Below, piece after piece: positions 17,535-25,508 of a DNA stretch of 38,626 nt (positions are counted from its first letter, which is position 1; each line of letters starts with the position of its first letter). Below the pieces are notes generated by a model. The model ran no database searches and was not told where the DNA came from. It was given only the letters and a program-made list of their open reading frames with translations. Location of the stretch: contig JAGMBW010000009.1 of the NCBI GenBank assembly GCA_023129535.1, positions 1 to 38,626 on the forward strand. The letters run 5' to 3'. The position numbers and the translations under genes were made by a program. Source of the DNA: Desulfobacterales bacterium. Its GTDB lineage: Bacteria; Desulfobacterota; Desulfobacteria; Desulfobacterales; C00003060.

Positions 17535-17887
17535 TTATAACCAGCCAGGGGCCTCACCTTTCAAAACCCTCTCAATGTCCTGTCCGATCTTGTCAAAGAG
17601 TTCATCAAGGGTCTTTGGGCCAAAGTCAAAGGGAAAGGGTTCTTCTCTTTCCTCTCTCTTTCTAAAACCCTTAATCATATTGTCTATTTTCACCAAAAGA
17701 TTTCGGTGGTTCTGTCTTTCCACTCCTCGTCAAACCAGTAATCTCCGAAATAGAATGGCTCTATGGTGTCACCCACGTAATAAGTTTCCATCATACATTC
17801 TCCACGCTTGGTCTGGATTTCTCTCTCCTTAGTCTGTTTGCAGTCAGGGCACTCAAGCTCCGCTACGATCGTATCAAACATTCCCAT
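17535..17887 (-). pseudogene. truncated second copy of the zinc-ribbon gene
   Basis: The first 55 codons match the gene at 14964-15485 (MGMFDTIVAELECPDCKQTK onward). The segment encoding the second cysteine pair through about residue 110 is deleted with loss of frame, and the last 60 codons (NLLVKIDNMIKGFRKREERE to GEAPGWL) resume in another frame. It lies 12 nt downstream of the intact nucleotidyltransferase, as in the original gene order. Confidence 0.9.
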
Positions 17888-17899
17888 TTCTTTCTCCTT

Positions 17900-18724
17900 T
17901 TAGGGGTTACCTTCCTCGGATTTGGATGCTTTCTTTCCAGCCGCTTTAAGAATTTTATACATTTTAAGGGGCCTTTCCATCTCCTCCTCACTTACGCAAA
18001 GCTTTTGAATCAGTCTATCCTTGAGCCAGGTGGCTGTGTTCTTAACCTCCACGGCTTCATAGTAATCCATGACGATACCCTCATGACATATCCTGAGTGC
18101 CGTATTCAGGCCCTTGAAAATATTCTTCGGAACTATGTTCCGCATACCTTTTCTGATTTCGCCTTTTGATACCGGGACAACGCCCCGTGTCTCAAGATAA
18201 AGTATGCTAAAATTTACCGCCGCCCTGGCAAGGTAATCAGGCACAAAACACTCACATTTCTCTTTGCAGAATTTTTCGTGAAACTCCTTATCTGTTTCAA
18301 GGTCATGAAGACCCATAAAGTAAAACTCAAGCCAGTGGACAAACCAATCCTTTATCCACTTTTTCTTAGGGATGCCAAGAGGCATTTCAAGAAACGGTCT
18401 CAAAAAACTACTCTTTTCAAAGACAGGTATCCCTTTCTGAATCGAATGTGCCATCGTGCTAAAGTCTTCAAAGCGCTCTCTTAATTCTTCTTCTGAAAAG
18501 ACCACAAGTTGGGCCATTAGCGGAATGTCTTCCATCAAGCTCTGCCTCTGTTCAAGGTTCACCCTCAGGCCAGTGACACAAACCAGGTCAACATCAGAGT
18601 CCTTCATATGATCTCCCATTGCCACACTTCCAATAACAATTATGGCCTTTATATCCAGGTGGCTTGAGAGAAGCTTTTCAACCACTTCCTCTACGTCCTT
18701 TACAAACCTCCGAGGAATTCGCAT
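17900..18724 (-). CDS. nucleotidyltransferase (pol-beta fold) with C-terminal helical domain
   Basis: A 274-aa protein with the minimal nucleotidyltransferase signature at residues 31-50: IGSVAMGDHMKDSDVDLVCV, where Gly32-Ser33 and Asp44/Asp46 are the nucleotide- and metal-binding residues. The rest is helical and may be a HEPN-like partner domain fused in one chain, though no clear RxxxxxH motif is visible. Possible roles are a toxin-neutralising AMPylase (MntA-like) or an antibiotic-type nucleotidyltransferase. It forms a two-gene unit with the zinc-ribbon gene, which is truncated here but intact in the other copy. Confidence 0.75.
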   Translation of the reverse strand: MRIPRRFVKDVEEVVEKLLSSHLDIKAIIVIGSVAMGDHMKDSDVDLVCVTGLRVNLEQRQSLMEDIPLMAQLVVFSEEELRERFEDFSTMAHSIQKGIPVFEKSSFLRPFLEMPLGIPKKKWIKDWFVHWLEFYFMGLHDLETDKEFHEKFCKEKCECFVPDYLARAAVNFSILYLETRGVVPVSKGEIRKGMRNIVPKNIFKGLNTALRICHEGIVMDYYEAVEVKNTATWLKDRLIQKLCVSEEEMERPLKMYKILKAAGKKASKSEEGNP

Positions 18725-19157
18725 AAGATTATCATGACCTCTCAGAAGATAAAGGGTAATAGTTCACCGCCCGCTTCGCTCAAGGCGCAGAGAGCGCAGA
18801 GTTTATCTTTATTTTGCTTTGCGCCTGGCGGCTTGAGAACATTACCGCTGAGAGGGCGGAAAGCAAAAAGAATCAGCCCCTCCTGTGTATGTGAAGGCAA
18901 CTCGCAATGATAACACAATGAATAATAGTGTATTAAAGTTAGACTATTACGCAGCAAAGCTGCTGAGTAGTTTTCCTTTGCCGTCCTCTCAACGGCAAAG
19001 GAAAAAAACTATCTTACTTTGCGTTCTCTGCGTCTCTGCGGTAAGCCATGACGATTTTATCACATAGGGCTGAACTGTTACGGCGAAAGCTTCACAAGTA
19101 ACTAAGTTTTGATTTGTGATTTCATGCACTTTGCTAACGCAATACGAGCTTATTTCA
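18725..19157. repeat. intergenic hairpins and gene-tail relic left of the array
   Basis: Contains GGCGCAGAGAGCGCAGAG (about 18782) facing the near-complement GCGTTCTCTGCGTCTCTGCGG (about 19021), a local hairpin CCTTTGCCGTCC/ACGGCAAAGG at about 18975-19000, and at 19071-19107 a tail of the decayed module seen at 15752-16129. About 70 nt up to the first I-C repeat resemble 16103-16170. I see no gene. Confidence 0.5.
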
Positions 19158-19255
19158 GTTTCAATCCACGCCCCGTGCGGGGGGCGACACGTGCCCGATT
19201 ATCCTCATCGGCGAGGAAAGTCTGTTTCAATCCACGCCCTCGTGCGGGGGGCGAC
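19158..19255 (-). CRISPR. two type I-C-like repeats at the old end of the array
   Basis: Repeats at 19158-19188 (31 nt, one C lost) and 19224-19255 (32 nt, one C-to-T change) flank a 35-nt spacer. A second 33-nt spacer-like gap leads to the truncated repeat at 19289. Orientation matches the main array. No I-C cas genes (cas8c/Csd1, cas5d) are in the window. Confidence 0.88.
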
Positions 19256-19288
19256 AGCTGTCAACTGATTTACAAATGGACGTCCCGC

Positions 19289-19315
19289 GTTTCCTCCGTG
19301 GATGTCTTTCTCCAG
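19289..19315 (-). repeat. truncated repeat joining the I-C and I-B-like repeats
   Basis: The right 18 nt (GTGGATGTCTTTCTCCAG) are exactly those of the main array repeat. The left part is shortened to GTTTCCTCC, a net loss of 9 nt that removes TTGTTTTA. It is followed by a 36-nt gap and then the first intact repeat, so spacing is kept. It would be expected to process poorly or not at all. Confidence 0.8.
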
Positions 19316-19351
19316 GTTCTCTACGGCACCTACAGTTCGCCTCCGCCCGCG

Positions 19352-22074
19352 GTTTCAATCCTTGTTTTAGTGGATGTCTTTCTCCAGTCAGCACCATCCC
19401 CGCCACCGTTATCGTCATAATGTTTCAATCCTTGTTTTAGTGGATGTCTTTCTCCAGATTAAATGCTTGGACACCCTGTGGCTCATTGACAGTTTCAATC
19501 CTTGTTTTAGTGGATGTCTTTCTCCAGATTGAGTACGGCCAGATTGCATTGAGACAATTCCCGTTTCAATCCTTGTTTTAGTGGATGTCTTTCTCCAGAT
19601 CGATATAGGTATCCGCAGCCGTTGTAGCTCCTGCGTTTCAATCCTTGTTTTAGTGGATGTCTTTCTCCAGTGCCCTATACTATAGCACTATTTGTGCCAC
19701 TAACATAGTTTCAATCCTTGTTTTAGTGGATGTCTTTCTCCAGTAAATTGTTTATCTTTTAATCCACTATTTTCTTAATGTTTCAATCCTTGTTTTAGTG
19801 GATGTCTTTCTCCAGTGTGTATCTGAAATGGTACAAAGCTTGTGTATTCCAGTTTCAATCCTTGTTTTAGTGGATGTCTTTCTCCAGTCATAGAATGCGG
19901 CTATGGATTACATCTATCTGTATCTAGTTTCAATCCTTGTTTTAGTGGATGTCTTTCTCCAGTGATACAAGTGGCAGTATAAACAAAACAGCACTAGCTG
20001 TTTCAATCCTTGTTTTAGTGGATGTCTTTCTCCAGTCCACAAAATCCGCATCGCAAGATCCCCATACCGGTGTTTCAATCCTTGTTTTAGTGGATGTCTT
20101 TCTCCAGTACTTTGGCAGTGACCGGAACATGGGCCACTATGTGTTTCAATCCTTGTTTTAGTGGATGTCTTTCTCCAGTCTCCCGGTCTGGTATTGGTAG
20201 ACCTGTTAGGTCGTGTTTCAATCCTTGTTTTAGTGGATGTCTTTCTCCAGTAATAGCGGGGCTTCCCCCGAACACATGGCAATATTGTTTCAATCCTTGT
20301 TTTAGTGGATGTCTTTCTCCAGTTTTGAGGATGTCCCTGGCCTGCGGGATGGGGATTTAGTTTCAATCCTTGTTTTAGTGGATGTCTTTCTCCAGTTTTC
20401 AATGAAACATGGAAAGCGTTTATAGCAATCTAGTTTCAATCCTTGTTTTAGTGGATATCTTTCTCCAGTATAATAACAGAGCTGCACAGGGATGGATTAA
20501 TATAGTTTCAATCCTTGTTTTAGTGGATGTCTTTCTCCAGTAAAATCCCCATCCCGCAGGCCAAGGACATCCTCAAAGTTTCAATCCTTGTTTTAGTGGA
20601 TGTCTTTCTCCAGTGAAAGAATGATGGGGGAAAACAATCCTTTCTATAAGTTTCAATCCTTGTTTTAGTGGATGTCTTTCTCCAGTTTAAATATCGAGTT
20701 GGATAAATCGTTAAGCCAATTGTTTCAATCCTTGTTTTAGTGGATGTCTTTCTCCAGTCCGGCATCTCCTATCAGTACGCTAAAGAATTACATAGTTTCA
20801 ATCCTTGTTTTAGTGGATGTCTTTCTCCAGTTTTTTCTGTTGCGCTTGCAATATGGATAAAGAATTGAGTTTCAATCCTTGTTTTAGTGGATGTCTTTCT
20901 CCAGTTGGCATCCAAGCGCAAACGGGTGTGGCTGGAGAGTAGTTTCAATCCTTGTTTTAGTGGATGTCTTTCTCCAGTATGTATATTGCCATCATAGTCC
21001 ACACTCACGACCTGTTTCAATCCTTGTTTTAGTGGATGTCTTTCTCCAGTCTAGACGATACCTCTATGGCCACCGCTGCGTCATCATGTTTCAATCCTTG
21101 TTTTAGTGGATGTCTTTCTCCAGTTCGCCCTGCACCGAATATTCTTTAGATCGCCATAAGGTTTCAATCCTTGTTTTAGTGGATGTCTTTCTCCAGTGGA
21201 ATCGCACCATGACGGACGGCAGATTCTGGTCATGTTTCAATCCTTGTTTTAGTGGATGTCTTTCTCCAGTAATAGTAACACCAGTAAGCCTGAATTGCAC
21301 GTCTCCGTGTTTCAATCCTTGTTTTAGTGGATGTCTTTCTCCAGTATAATCTACGACCACGTTGACCTGGACGGGATCGTGTTTCAATCCTTGTTTTAGT
21401 GGATGTCTTTCTCCAGTCATTCTCAAACGGTACCTGTCCGGTGATCAGGTTAGGGTTTCAATCCTTGTTTTAGTGGATGTCTTTCTCCAGTGCCCCCGTA
21501 CATTTACGGGGCGAATTAATATCCTATGTTTCAATCCTTGTTTTAGTGGATGTCTTTCTCCAGTTCTCTGGAAGCAAGGATTAGTGCCATCTTTTAGTGA
21601 GTTTCAATCCTTGTTTTAGTGGATGTCTTTCTCCAGTCCATGAGCGTCTGCTGTACCATCTCCATCCGTATCCGGTTTCAATCCTTGTTTTAGTGGATGT
21701 CTTTCTCCAGTGTCTATACCCCATTCGCCGGGGAGAACGAGTCTTGTGTTTCAATCCTTGTTTTAGTGGATGTCTTTCTCCAGTCTTTATCCATGGTTTC
21801 AAAAGGTAATCCTTCCATGTGTTTCAATCCTTGTTTTAGTGGATGTCTTTCTCCAGTTTTTCACGGTGATATAGATGATGTAAGCGTAAAAGTTTCAATC
21901 CTTGTTTTAGTGGATGTCTTTCTCCAGTTATGGTGGAGGCACTCAATATATCATCACTCTAAGGGTTTCAATCCTTGTTTTAGTGGATGTCTTTCTCCAG
22001 TGCCAAAAAGCGATCCGGCTTACTCCCGTCCGCTCAAGTTTCAATCCTTGTTTTAGTGGATGTCTTTCTCCAGT
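19352..22074 (-). CRISPR. CRISPR array, 38 repeats and 37 spacers, type I-B-like
   Basis: The repeat is 36 nt, GTTTCAATCC at one end and GTGGATGTCTTTCTCCAG at the other on the plus strand, with a 37th base T after 35 of 38 copies and A after copies 2-4. The only internal variant is copy 16 at 20433 (GGATATC for GGATGTC). Spacers are 34-39 nt with a 36-nt repeat. The minus strand is the likely crRNA sense: it ends ...GGATTGAAAC, giving the 8-nt handle ATTGAAAC typical of Cas6 processing, and places decayed repeats at the old end (left) and cas4 at the leader end (right). The spacers at 20323-20359 and 20541-20577 are near-exact reverse complements. Confidence 0.98.
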
Positions 22075-22227
22075 CCTAATTTCTCAAAATAGCACGAAAA
22101 AATAAGGAGTTACGATTTTTTTCGAGCCCTCCTATTCTGCCGGAAAGCTGGTTCAACAGCCCTGAAGTGGCCAGTTTTAGGTCTACCAGAGTCACGTTAA
22201 CGTCCTTTCATCCTTGCACTTTTTCTC
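22075..22227 (-). promoter_or_regulatory. CRISPR leader
   Basis: 153 nt between the cas4 stop and the first repeat, containing AT-rich stretches (AAAATAGCACGAAAAAATAA, CGATTTTTTTCG). By position and orientation it should contain the pre-crRNA promoter and integration signals read on the minus strand. No open frame is present. Confidence 0.7.
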
Positions 22228-22869
22228 TTAAATCACCTTTTCGCAAATATTTCTATAGCAGCAATCGCCACATCTGGCTCTGTATTTCGTTGGCTTCGGA
22301 TACACTCCTTTTTGTACGACATCCAAGAAATCTTTGATTATGCTGTCCAATTCGGAATACATTTGTTCGGTGATAGGGACTTCGATTAGTTTGTTCTGGC
22401 TTCTGGTGTAAACTATGAACCCGCGATTAACAGGTACTTGAAAGTTCTCCTTGATCAACTGACCATAAAATGCCAACTGATATTTGTGATTCTTGAAAAT
22501 TCGTTCTTTGTACTCCGCATATTTGTAATCAAGAGGCGCAGCAGTGCCATCATCCAGGAAAAGGATTTCGTCAACGATACCCCTTAGCCCCCGTTTACAG
22601 GAAAGATACACCGATTTCTTTCGCTCAACACATCCGAGTTTCTTTCTCAAATATTCCGGGTTAACCCGAATTTTGTCTTCATGTATCGTGCGCCCCTTTT
22701 GAACCTTAAAGCGCTTTTCCTGATGTTCCGAAATTTTCAAATACAGTTCAAAATAAGTGAACCGCGGGCAAAAAAGATGCTCAAGGATATCTGAGGCTGT
22801 GATGGAAAATCCAACTTCACCATCATTGATATCAGCAAACTCGGCATTTTCACTCAAAGCATGGGCCAT
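22228..22869 (-). CDS. cas4: Cas4 RecB-like nuclease
   Basis: A 213-aa adaptation nuclease that trims prespacers and selects their PAM end with Cas1-Cas2. Iron-sulfur cluster cysteines are Cys34 (HLFCPRFTYFEL) and Cys200, Cys203, Cys209 (CGDCCYRNIC). The nuclease core has His63 (GRTIHE), Asp100 (GIVDEI), Asp114-Tyr-Lys116 (PLDYKY) and QLAFYGQLI. Here the usual Glu of the EYK motif is Asp. It lies 27 nt after the AbiEii-like gene and directly before the leader, about 11 kb from cas1 and cas2, an unusual separation. Another group of genes may therefore control its expression. Confidence 0.93.
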   Translation of the reverse strand: MAHALSENAEFADINDGEVGFSITASDILEHLFCPRFTYFELYLKISEHQEKRFKVQKGRTIHEDKIRVNPEYLRKKLGCVERKKSVYLSCKRGLRGIVDEILFLDDGTAAPLDYKYAEYKERIFKNHKYQLAFYGQLIKENFQVPVNRGFIVYTRSQNKLIEVPITEQMYSELDSIIKDFLDVVQKGVYPKPTKYRARCGDCCYRNICEKVI

Positions 22870-22896
22870 ACAACTTATCGTCTCGAAATTTCAGCG

Positions 22897-23523
22897 CTAG
22901 AGCCCCAACTCATGCTCAAACAGGTTGATGTTATCAATAAAAAAAGACTTGATGTTGTCCCACTTCCAATCTTCTCCGCGTAACAGAATAGATGGAAGGG
23001 GCTCTTGCTCGGCATCTTCGAAGAAAGTCAGACTCTTCAATACATGGTAAAAGTTAATATCAGAGCCCTTGAAGCGCTTTTTGAAAAGGTCACATACCTC
23101 TCGCACAGAATACCTCATCTTCAAGACGGCATAGAGATCAATGAAATCTTTCTTTGAACCTCGTTGTGAAATGGCTTTGATCTTTTCCGCCACAATATCT
23201 TTGCTGTGAGCTACCGTGATCCCATGCCAGGACAGGGTGGGATGCATCAAGGGAACTTCATAATAGAGAAAGGAAACTCGAATACCCTTTATATCACAGT
23301 GTATAGTCCCGAGAGCGGTAAAAAACACCTTATCAGTAGAAATCAAAGAAAGAATGGCGTCTGTGTTGAACAGCCTGTCGGAGAAAAAGTCCAAATCATC
23401 GGATCTCCTGTGTCCCAATTGCAAGCCAAGTCCCGTCCCTCCTGCCAGATAAAACGCTCCCACGTGGGGTGACAAAGATTCGACTACTTCTATAGCTTCC
23501 TGGGATAGTATTTGCTCAAACAT
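22897..23523 (-). CDS. AbiEii/AbiGii-type nucleotidyltransferase toxin
   Basis: A 208-aa protein of the nucleotidyltransferase AbiEii family, whose members act as toxins in type IV toxin-antitoxin or abortive-infection systems. The motif FYLAGGTGLGLQLGHRRSDD followed by LDFFS at residues 24-48 supplies GGT plus Asp43/Asp45. Later it has IVAEKIKAISQRGSKKDFID, the second conserved block with Lys and Asp. It overlaps the upstream DUF6922 gene by 34 nt and precedes cas4 by 27 nt, so it is likely co-transcribed with cas4. Confidence 0.88.
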   Translation of the reverse strand: MFEQILSQEAIEVVESLSPHVGAFYLAGGTGLGLQLGHRRSDDLDFFSDRLFNTDAILSLISTDKVFFTALGTIHCDIKGIRVSFLYYEVPLMHPTLSWHGITVAHSKDIVAEKIKAISQRGSKKDFIDLYAVLKMRYSVREVCDLFKKRFKGSDINFYHVLKSLTFFEDAEQEPLPSILLRGEDWKWDNIKSFFIDNINLFEHELGL

Positions 23524-23789
23524 GGTACCTCTGTGAAAGGAATATTGAACTTGACTGCCCAGTATTTTCCGGTTTGTGGGAACAAGCCTCTCCTTGTTCG
23601 AATTACCTCCACGATCTTTTCGTCAGGATATATATCCCTGAGCACCCGCACATCCTCGATGTCACCATAGTCCAGAATTCTGGCTATGACGTAAGCAGCG
23701 TGCTGCACCGCATCAATATCATCCGCATCCCAGAAAATAGAGGGGCGAAACATCGATTTAATGTTCAATCTTTGCATATAATGAAGCAT
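23490..23789 (-). CDS. DUF6922-like partner of the AbiEii toxin
   Basis: A 99-aa protein (MFRPSIFWDADDIDAVQHAA, VIARILDYGDIEDVRVLRD, IRTRRGLFPQTGKYWAVKFN). Small proteins of this kind are commonly encoded just upstream of AbiEii-type nucleotidyltransferases and are taken to be antitoxins. There is no clear helix-turn-helix. The overlap with the toxin gene implies coupled translation. The first methionines (codons 1, 4, 13) are alternatives; none has a strong ribosome binding site. Confidence 0.75.
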   Translation of the reverse strand: MLHYMQRLNIKSMFRPSIFWDADDIDAVQHAAYVIARILDYGDIEDVRVLRDIYPDEKIVEVIRTRRGLFPQTGKYWAVKFNIPFTEVPCLSKYYPRKL

Positions 23790-23883
23790 CTCCTACGGTA
23801 TCAAGGGCTTATCTCTTTTCTTGCAACCCTTCTTATCGTTTTCACAATCCCTAAATCCCTGAATTCCATAATCCCTCAATTCC

Positions 23884-23973
23884 TCAATTCCTAACCACCG
23901 TCCCAAACCCCCGCGACACAGGCTTGCCGATCCCGCAGTAATCAGCGATTTCAAAATTGACGGAAAAGGTGCC
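23884..23973 (-). pseudogene. cas6 3'-end relic 1
   Basis: The minus strand reads GTFSVNFEIADYCGIGKPVS then RGFGTVVRN and a stop. The genuine cas6 end is GTFSVNFEIPDYWGIGKSVS, RGFGTVVRD. The matching octamer array (AATCCCTG, AATTCCAT...) lies beside each. The copy is only about 30 codons and lies just downstream of the MNT gene, about 0.9 kb from cas6. Confidence 0.92.
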
Positions 23974-23979
23974 GAAATG

Positions 23980-24303
23980 TCAGATTATCCTCTCGCCAGA
24001 CTCTATTATTTCCTTGATATACGGGTTGGTTTCGTCGAAATCTGATTTTCCAAAAGAATGCGGCTCTATTCGTAAATCCACCTTCCTGGTGAGCTTCATC
24101 AAAAGCACATCCTCGTCAAAACCATCTATCTCATCCTTGTTCCAAAAAACGGCCAAATCAATATCGCTATATTTATGATAGGTGCCTTTGGCATAAGACC
24201 CATATAAATATAAACGCCAGACGGGTATGTTATGGTCTTTCATTACATTTACATACTTTTTTATGAGCAGATAAATTAACTCTTTATCTTTTCTATGAGC
24301 CAT
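23980..24303 (-). CDS. MNT-type minimal nucleotidyltransferase (antitoxin of HEPN pair)
   Basis: A 107-aa protein with the MNT signature YLYGSYAKGTYHKYSDIDLA at residues 32-51 (Gly35-Ser36, Asp47, Asp49), plus the third acidic residue in KVDLRIEP. In characterised HEPN-MNT pairs the MNT protein AMPylates the HEPN RNase and silences it. It overlaps the HEPN gene by 28 nt and follows it. The pair is inserted between cas6 and a cas6 relic, inside the CRISPR locus. Confidence 0.88.
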   Translation of the reverse strand: MAHRKDKELIYLLIKKYVNVMKDHNIPVWRLYLYGSYAKGTYHKYSDIDLAVFWNKDEIDGFDEDVLLMKLTRKVDLRIEPHSFGKSDFDETNPYIKEIIESGERII

Positions 24304-24668
24304 TGCCGTAATTCCTTGATCGCGGTTATATGCTGCCCGGTGAACCCTTTTGTGGCCTTCTTGTGGAACTTGAATTTATAGTCAGGATACCGCGTTCTAA
24401 TATTGAACGCTGTAACCTCAAGCAAATAGTTCTTCTGCTCTTCTGAAAGATCAATGTCTGCTTGCTCAGCCAGTCTCAGCAGATGGTGAATCAGCGGCGG
24501 ATTGTTATCAATATTCCTGACGTAATGAGCTTTTAGAAGTTTTTCAATAACAAGGTGAGCAACAAACAAGGCCCAAACATAGTGGCCTTTATCGTAAAGG
24601 CTCTCCATAGCCTGAAAATCCACTTCTGATGAATCGATCCAATATTTTACAATTTCTTCCTTTGTCAT
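24276..24668 (-). CDS. HEPN-domain protein (putative RNase toxin)
   Basis: A 130-aa all-helical HEPN protein of the COG2250 type: YVWALFVAHLVIEKLLKAHY, then PPLIHHLLRLAEQA and NIRTRYPDYKFKFHKK. The Arg51 to His61/62 spacing is longer than the RX4-6H of active HepT toxins, so catalytic activity is uncertain. It is transcribed with the MNT gene. ATG 24668 is used; the preceding 20 nt contain the end of a cas6 relic. Confidence 0.82.
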   Translation of the reverse strand: MTKEEIVKYWIDSSEVDFQAMESLYDKGHYVWALFVAHLVIEKLLKAHYVRNIDNNPPLIHHLLRLAEQADIDLSEEQKNYLLEVTAFNIRTRYPDYKFKFHKKATKGFTGQHITAIKELRQWLIEKIKS

Positions 24669-24683
24669 GCGATTAGTTTCCAG

Positions 24684-24783
24684 CTAATATTTTAGCGCCT
24701 TTCTTTGACCCTCCTTGCGCCTGAACTCAGCTACTCTTTTCACCGTTCCAAATCCAGGCGAGACAGACTTGCCAACACTTATC
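24684..24783 (-). pseudogene. cas6 3'-end relic 2
   Basis: The minus strand reads SVGKSVSPGFGTVKRVAEFR then RKEGQRKALKY and TAG at 24684-24686. GKSVSPGFGTV matches the glycine-rich loop of the adjacent cas6 (GKSVSRGFGTV), but the tail after it differs. It therefore seems to come from a different cas6 allele. It lies between cas6 and the HEPN gene, next to an octamer array at 24781-24822. Confidence 0.8.
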
Positions 24784-24809
24784 CCTGAATTCCATAATTC
24801 CTCAATTCC

Positions 24810-25508
24810 TCAATCCCTGACCACCGTCCCAAACCCCCGCGACACAGATTTGCCAATGCCCCAGTAATCAGGGATCTCAAAATTGACGGAAAAGGTCCCC
24901 AGGAAGCCGAGCATGGGGGTGCCTTTAAGCTCTGCGTGGATCTCTCCGAGATGACGGATATCAGCCATAATTCTGCCTGGAACCGTGTATCCCAGGCCTT
25001 TACTCATAGAAATGATATTGCCCACTAGAATTCTTTCCAACATTTCTTTCCTGCTGACTTGAGCCCCCAGTCTCTGATACTTTTCATAGTTCTTTTCGTT
25101 AAGGCCAAGCCATGGGGTCAAAAACTTATATTCTCGTCTCCTATCAAGGAAACCAATACTCGGCGCCCAAAAGGACATCTCTTGCTGTTCAACGATGTAT
25201 TCCTCGTTCCCAAGACTCAGCCGCTTTTTTAAGACAAGTGCGTTTACGACATCTACCGCTCCTTTCCAAAGACCGACAATAAATCCGTTGCCTTTGATGA
25301 TTTTGTACTGGATCAGCGGATAGTTATAGATCAGAGTCCCATCATTTGCATGTTGGTGGAAAAGGACATTATCTTTTTTCAGATTGGCCATCGCTCCGCG
25401 TAAGTCTTTCGGCTTGACCAACAGGCTGAGTGGCCGGTCAAAGATGAGTTTTATAATACATTGGTTTATCGTTACACTGTCTTGAGTCATGACGGTAGCG
25501 TCTTTCAA
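24810..25508 (-). CDS. cas6: Cas6-family crRNA endoribonuclease
   Basis: A 232-aa RAMP protein that should cleave pre-crRNA inside the repeat and leave the ATTGAAAC handle. The strongest sign is the C-terminal glycine-rich loop GIGKSVSRGFGTV. Other parts have low conservation, as usual for Cas6: SLLVKPKDLRGAMANLKKDN near the start and PGRIMADIRHLGEIHAELKG later. It overlaps cas3 by 4 nt (ATGA) and is the last gene of the cas8-cas7-cas5-cas3-cas6 operon. Two further cas6 tails lie downstream as relics. Confidence 0.85.
   Translation of the reverse strand: MKDATVMTQDSVTINQCIIKLIFDRPLSLLVKPKDLRGAMANLKKDNVLFHQHANDGTLIYNYPLIQYKIIKGNGFIVGLWKGAVDVVNALVLKKRLSLGNEEYIVEQQEMSFWAPSIGFLDRRREYKFLTPWLGLNEKNYEKYQRLGAQVSRKEMLERILVGNIISMSKGLGYTVPGRIMADIRHLGEIHAELKGTPMLGFLGTFSVNFEIPDYWGIGKSVSRGFGTVVRD

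Noticed and set aside
17408-22074. A complete type I-C CRISPR-Cas system
   Set aside because: Only three I-C-type repeats are present; all cas genes in the window fit the I-B-like set and no Csd1-type Cas8c or Cas5d is found.
19352-22074. Self-targeting spacers against genes in this window
   Set aside because: Reading the 37 spacers against the window by eye gave no match except the reverse-complement pair inside the array. A full search of the genome was not possible.
19227-22105. Many open frames across the CRISPR array encoding repeats such as FNPCFSGCLSPV or WRKTSTKTRIET
   Set aside because: They are translations of the repeat unit; the periodic protein pattern follows the DNA repeat and carries no gene signals.
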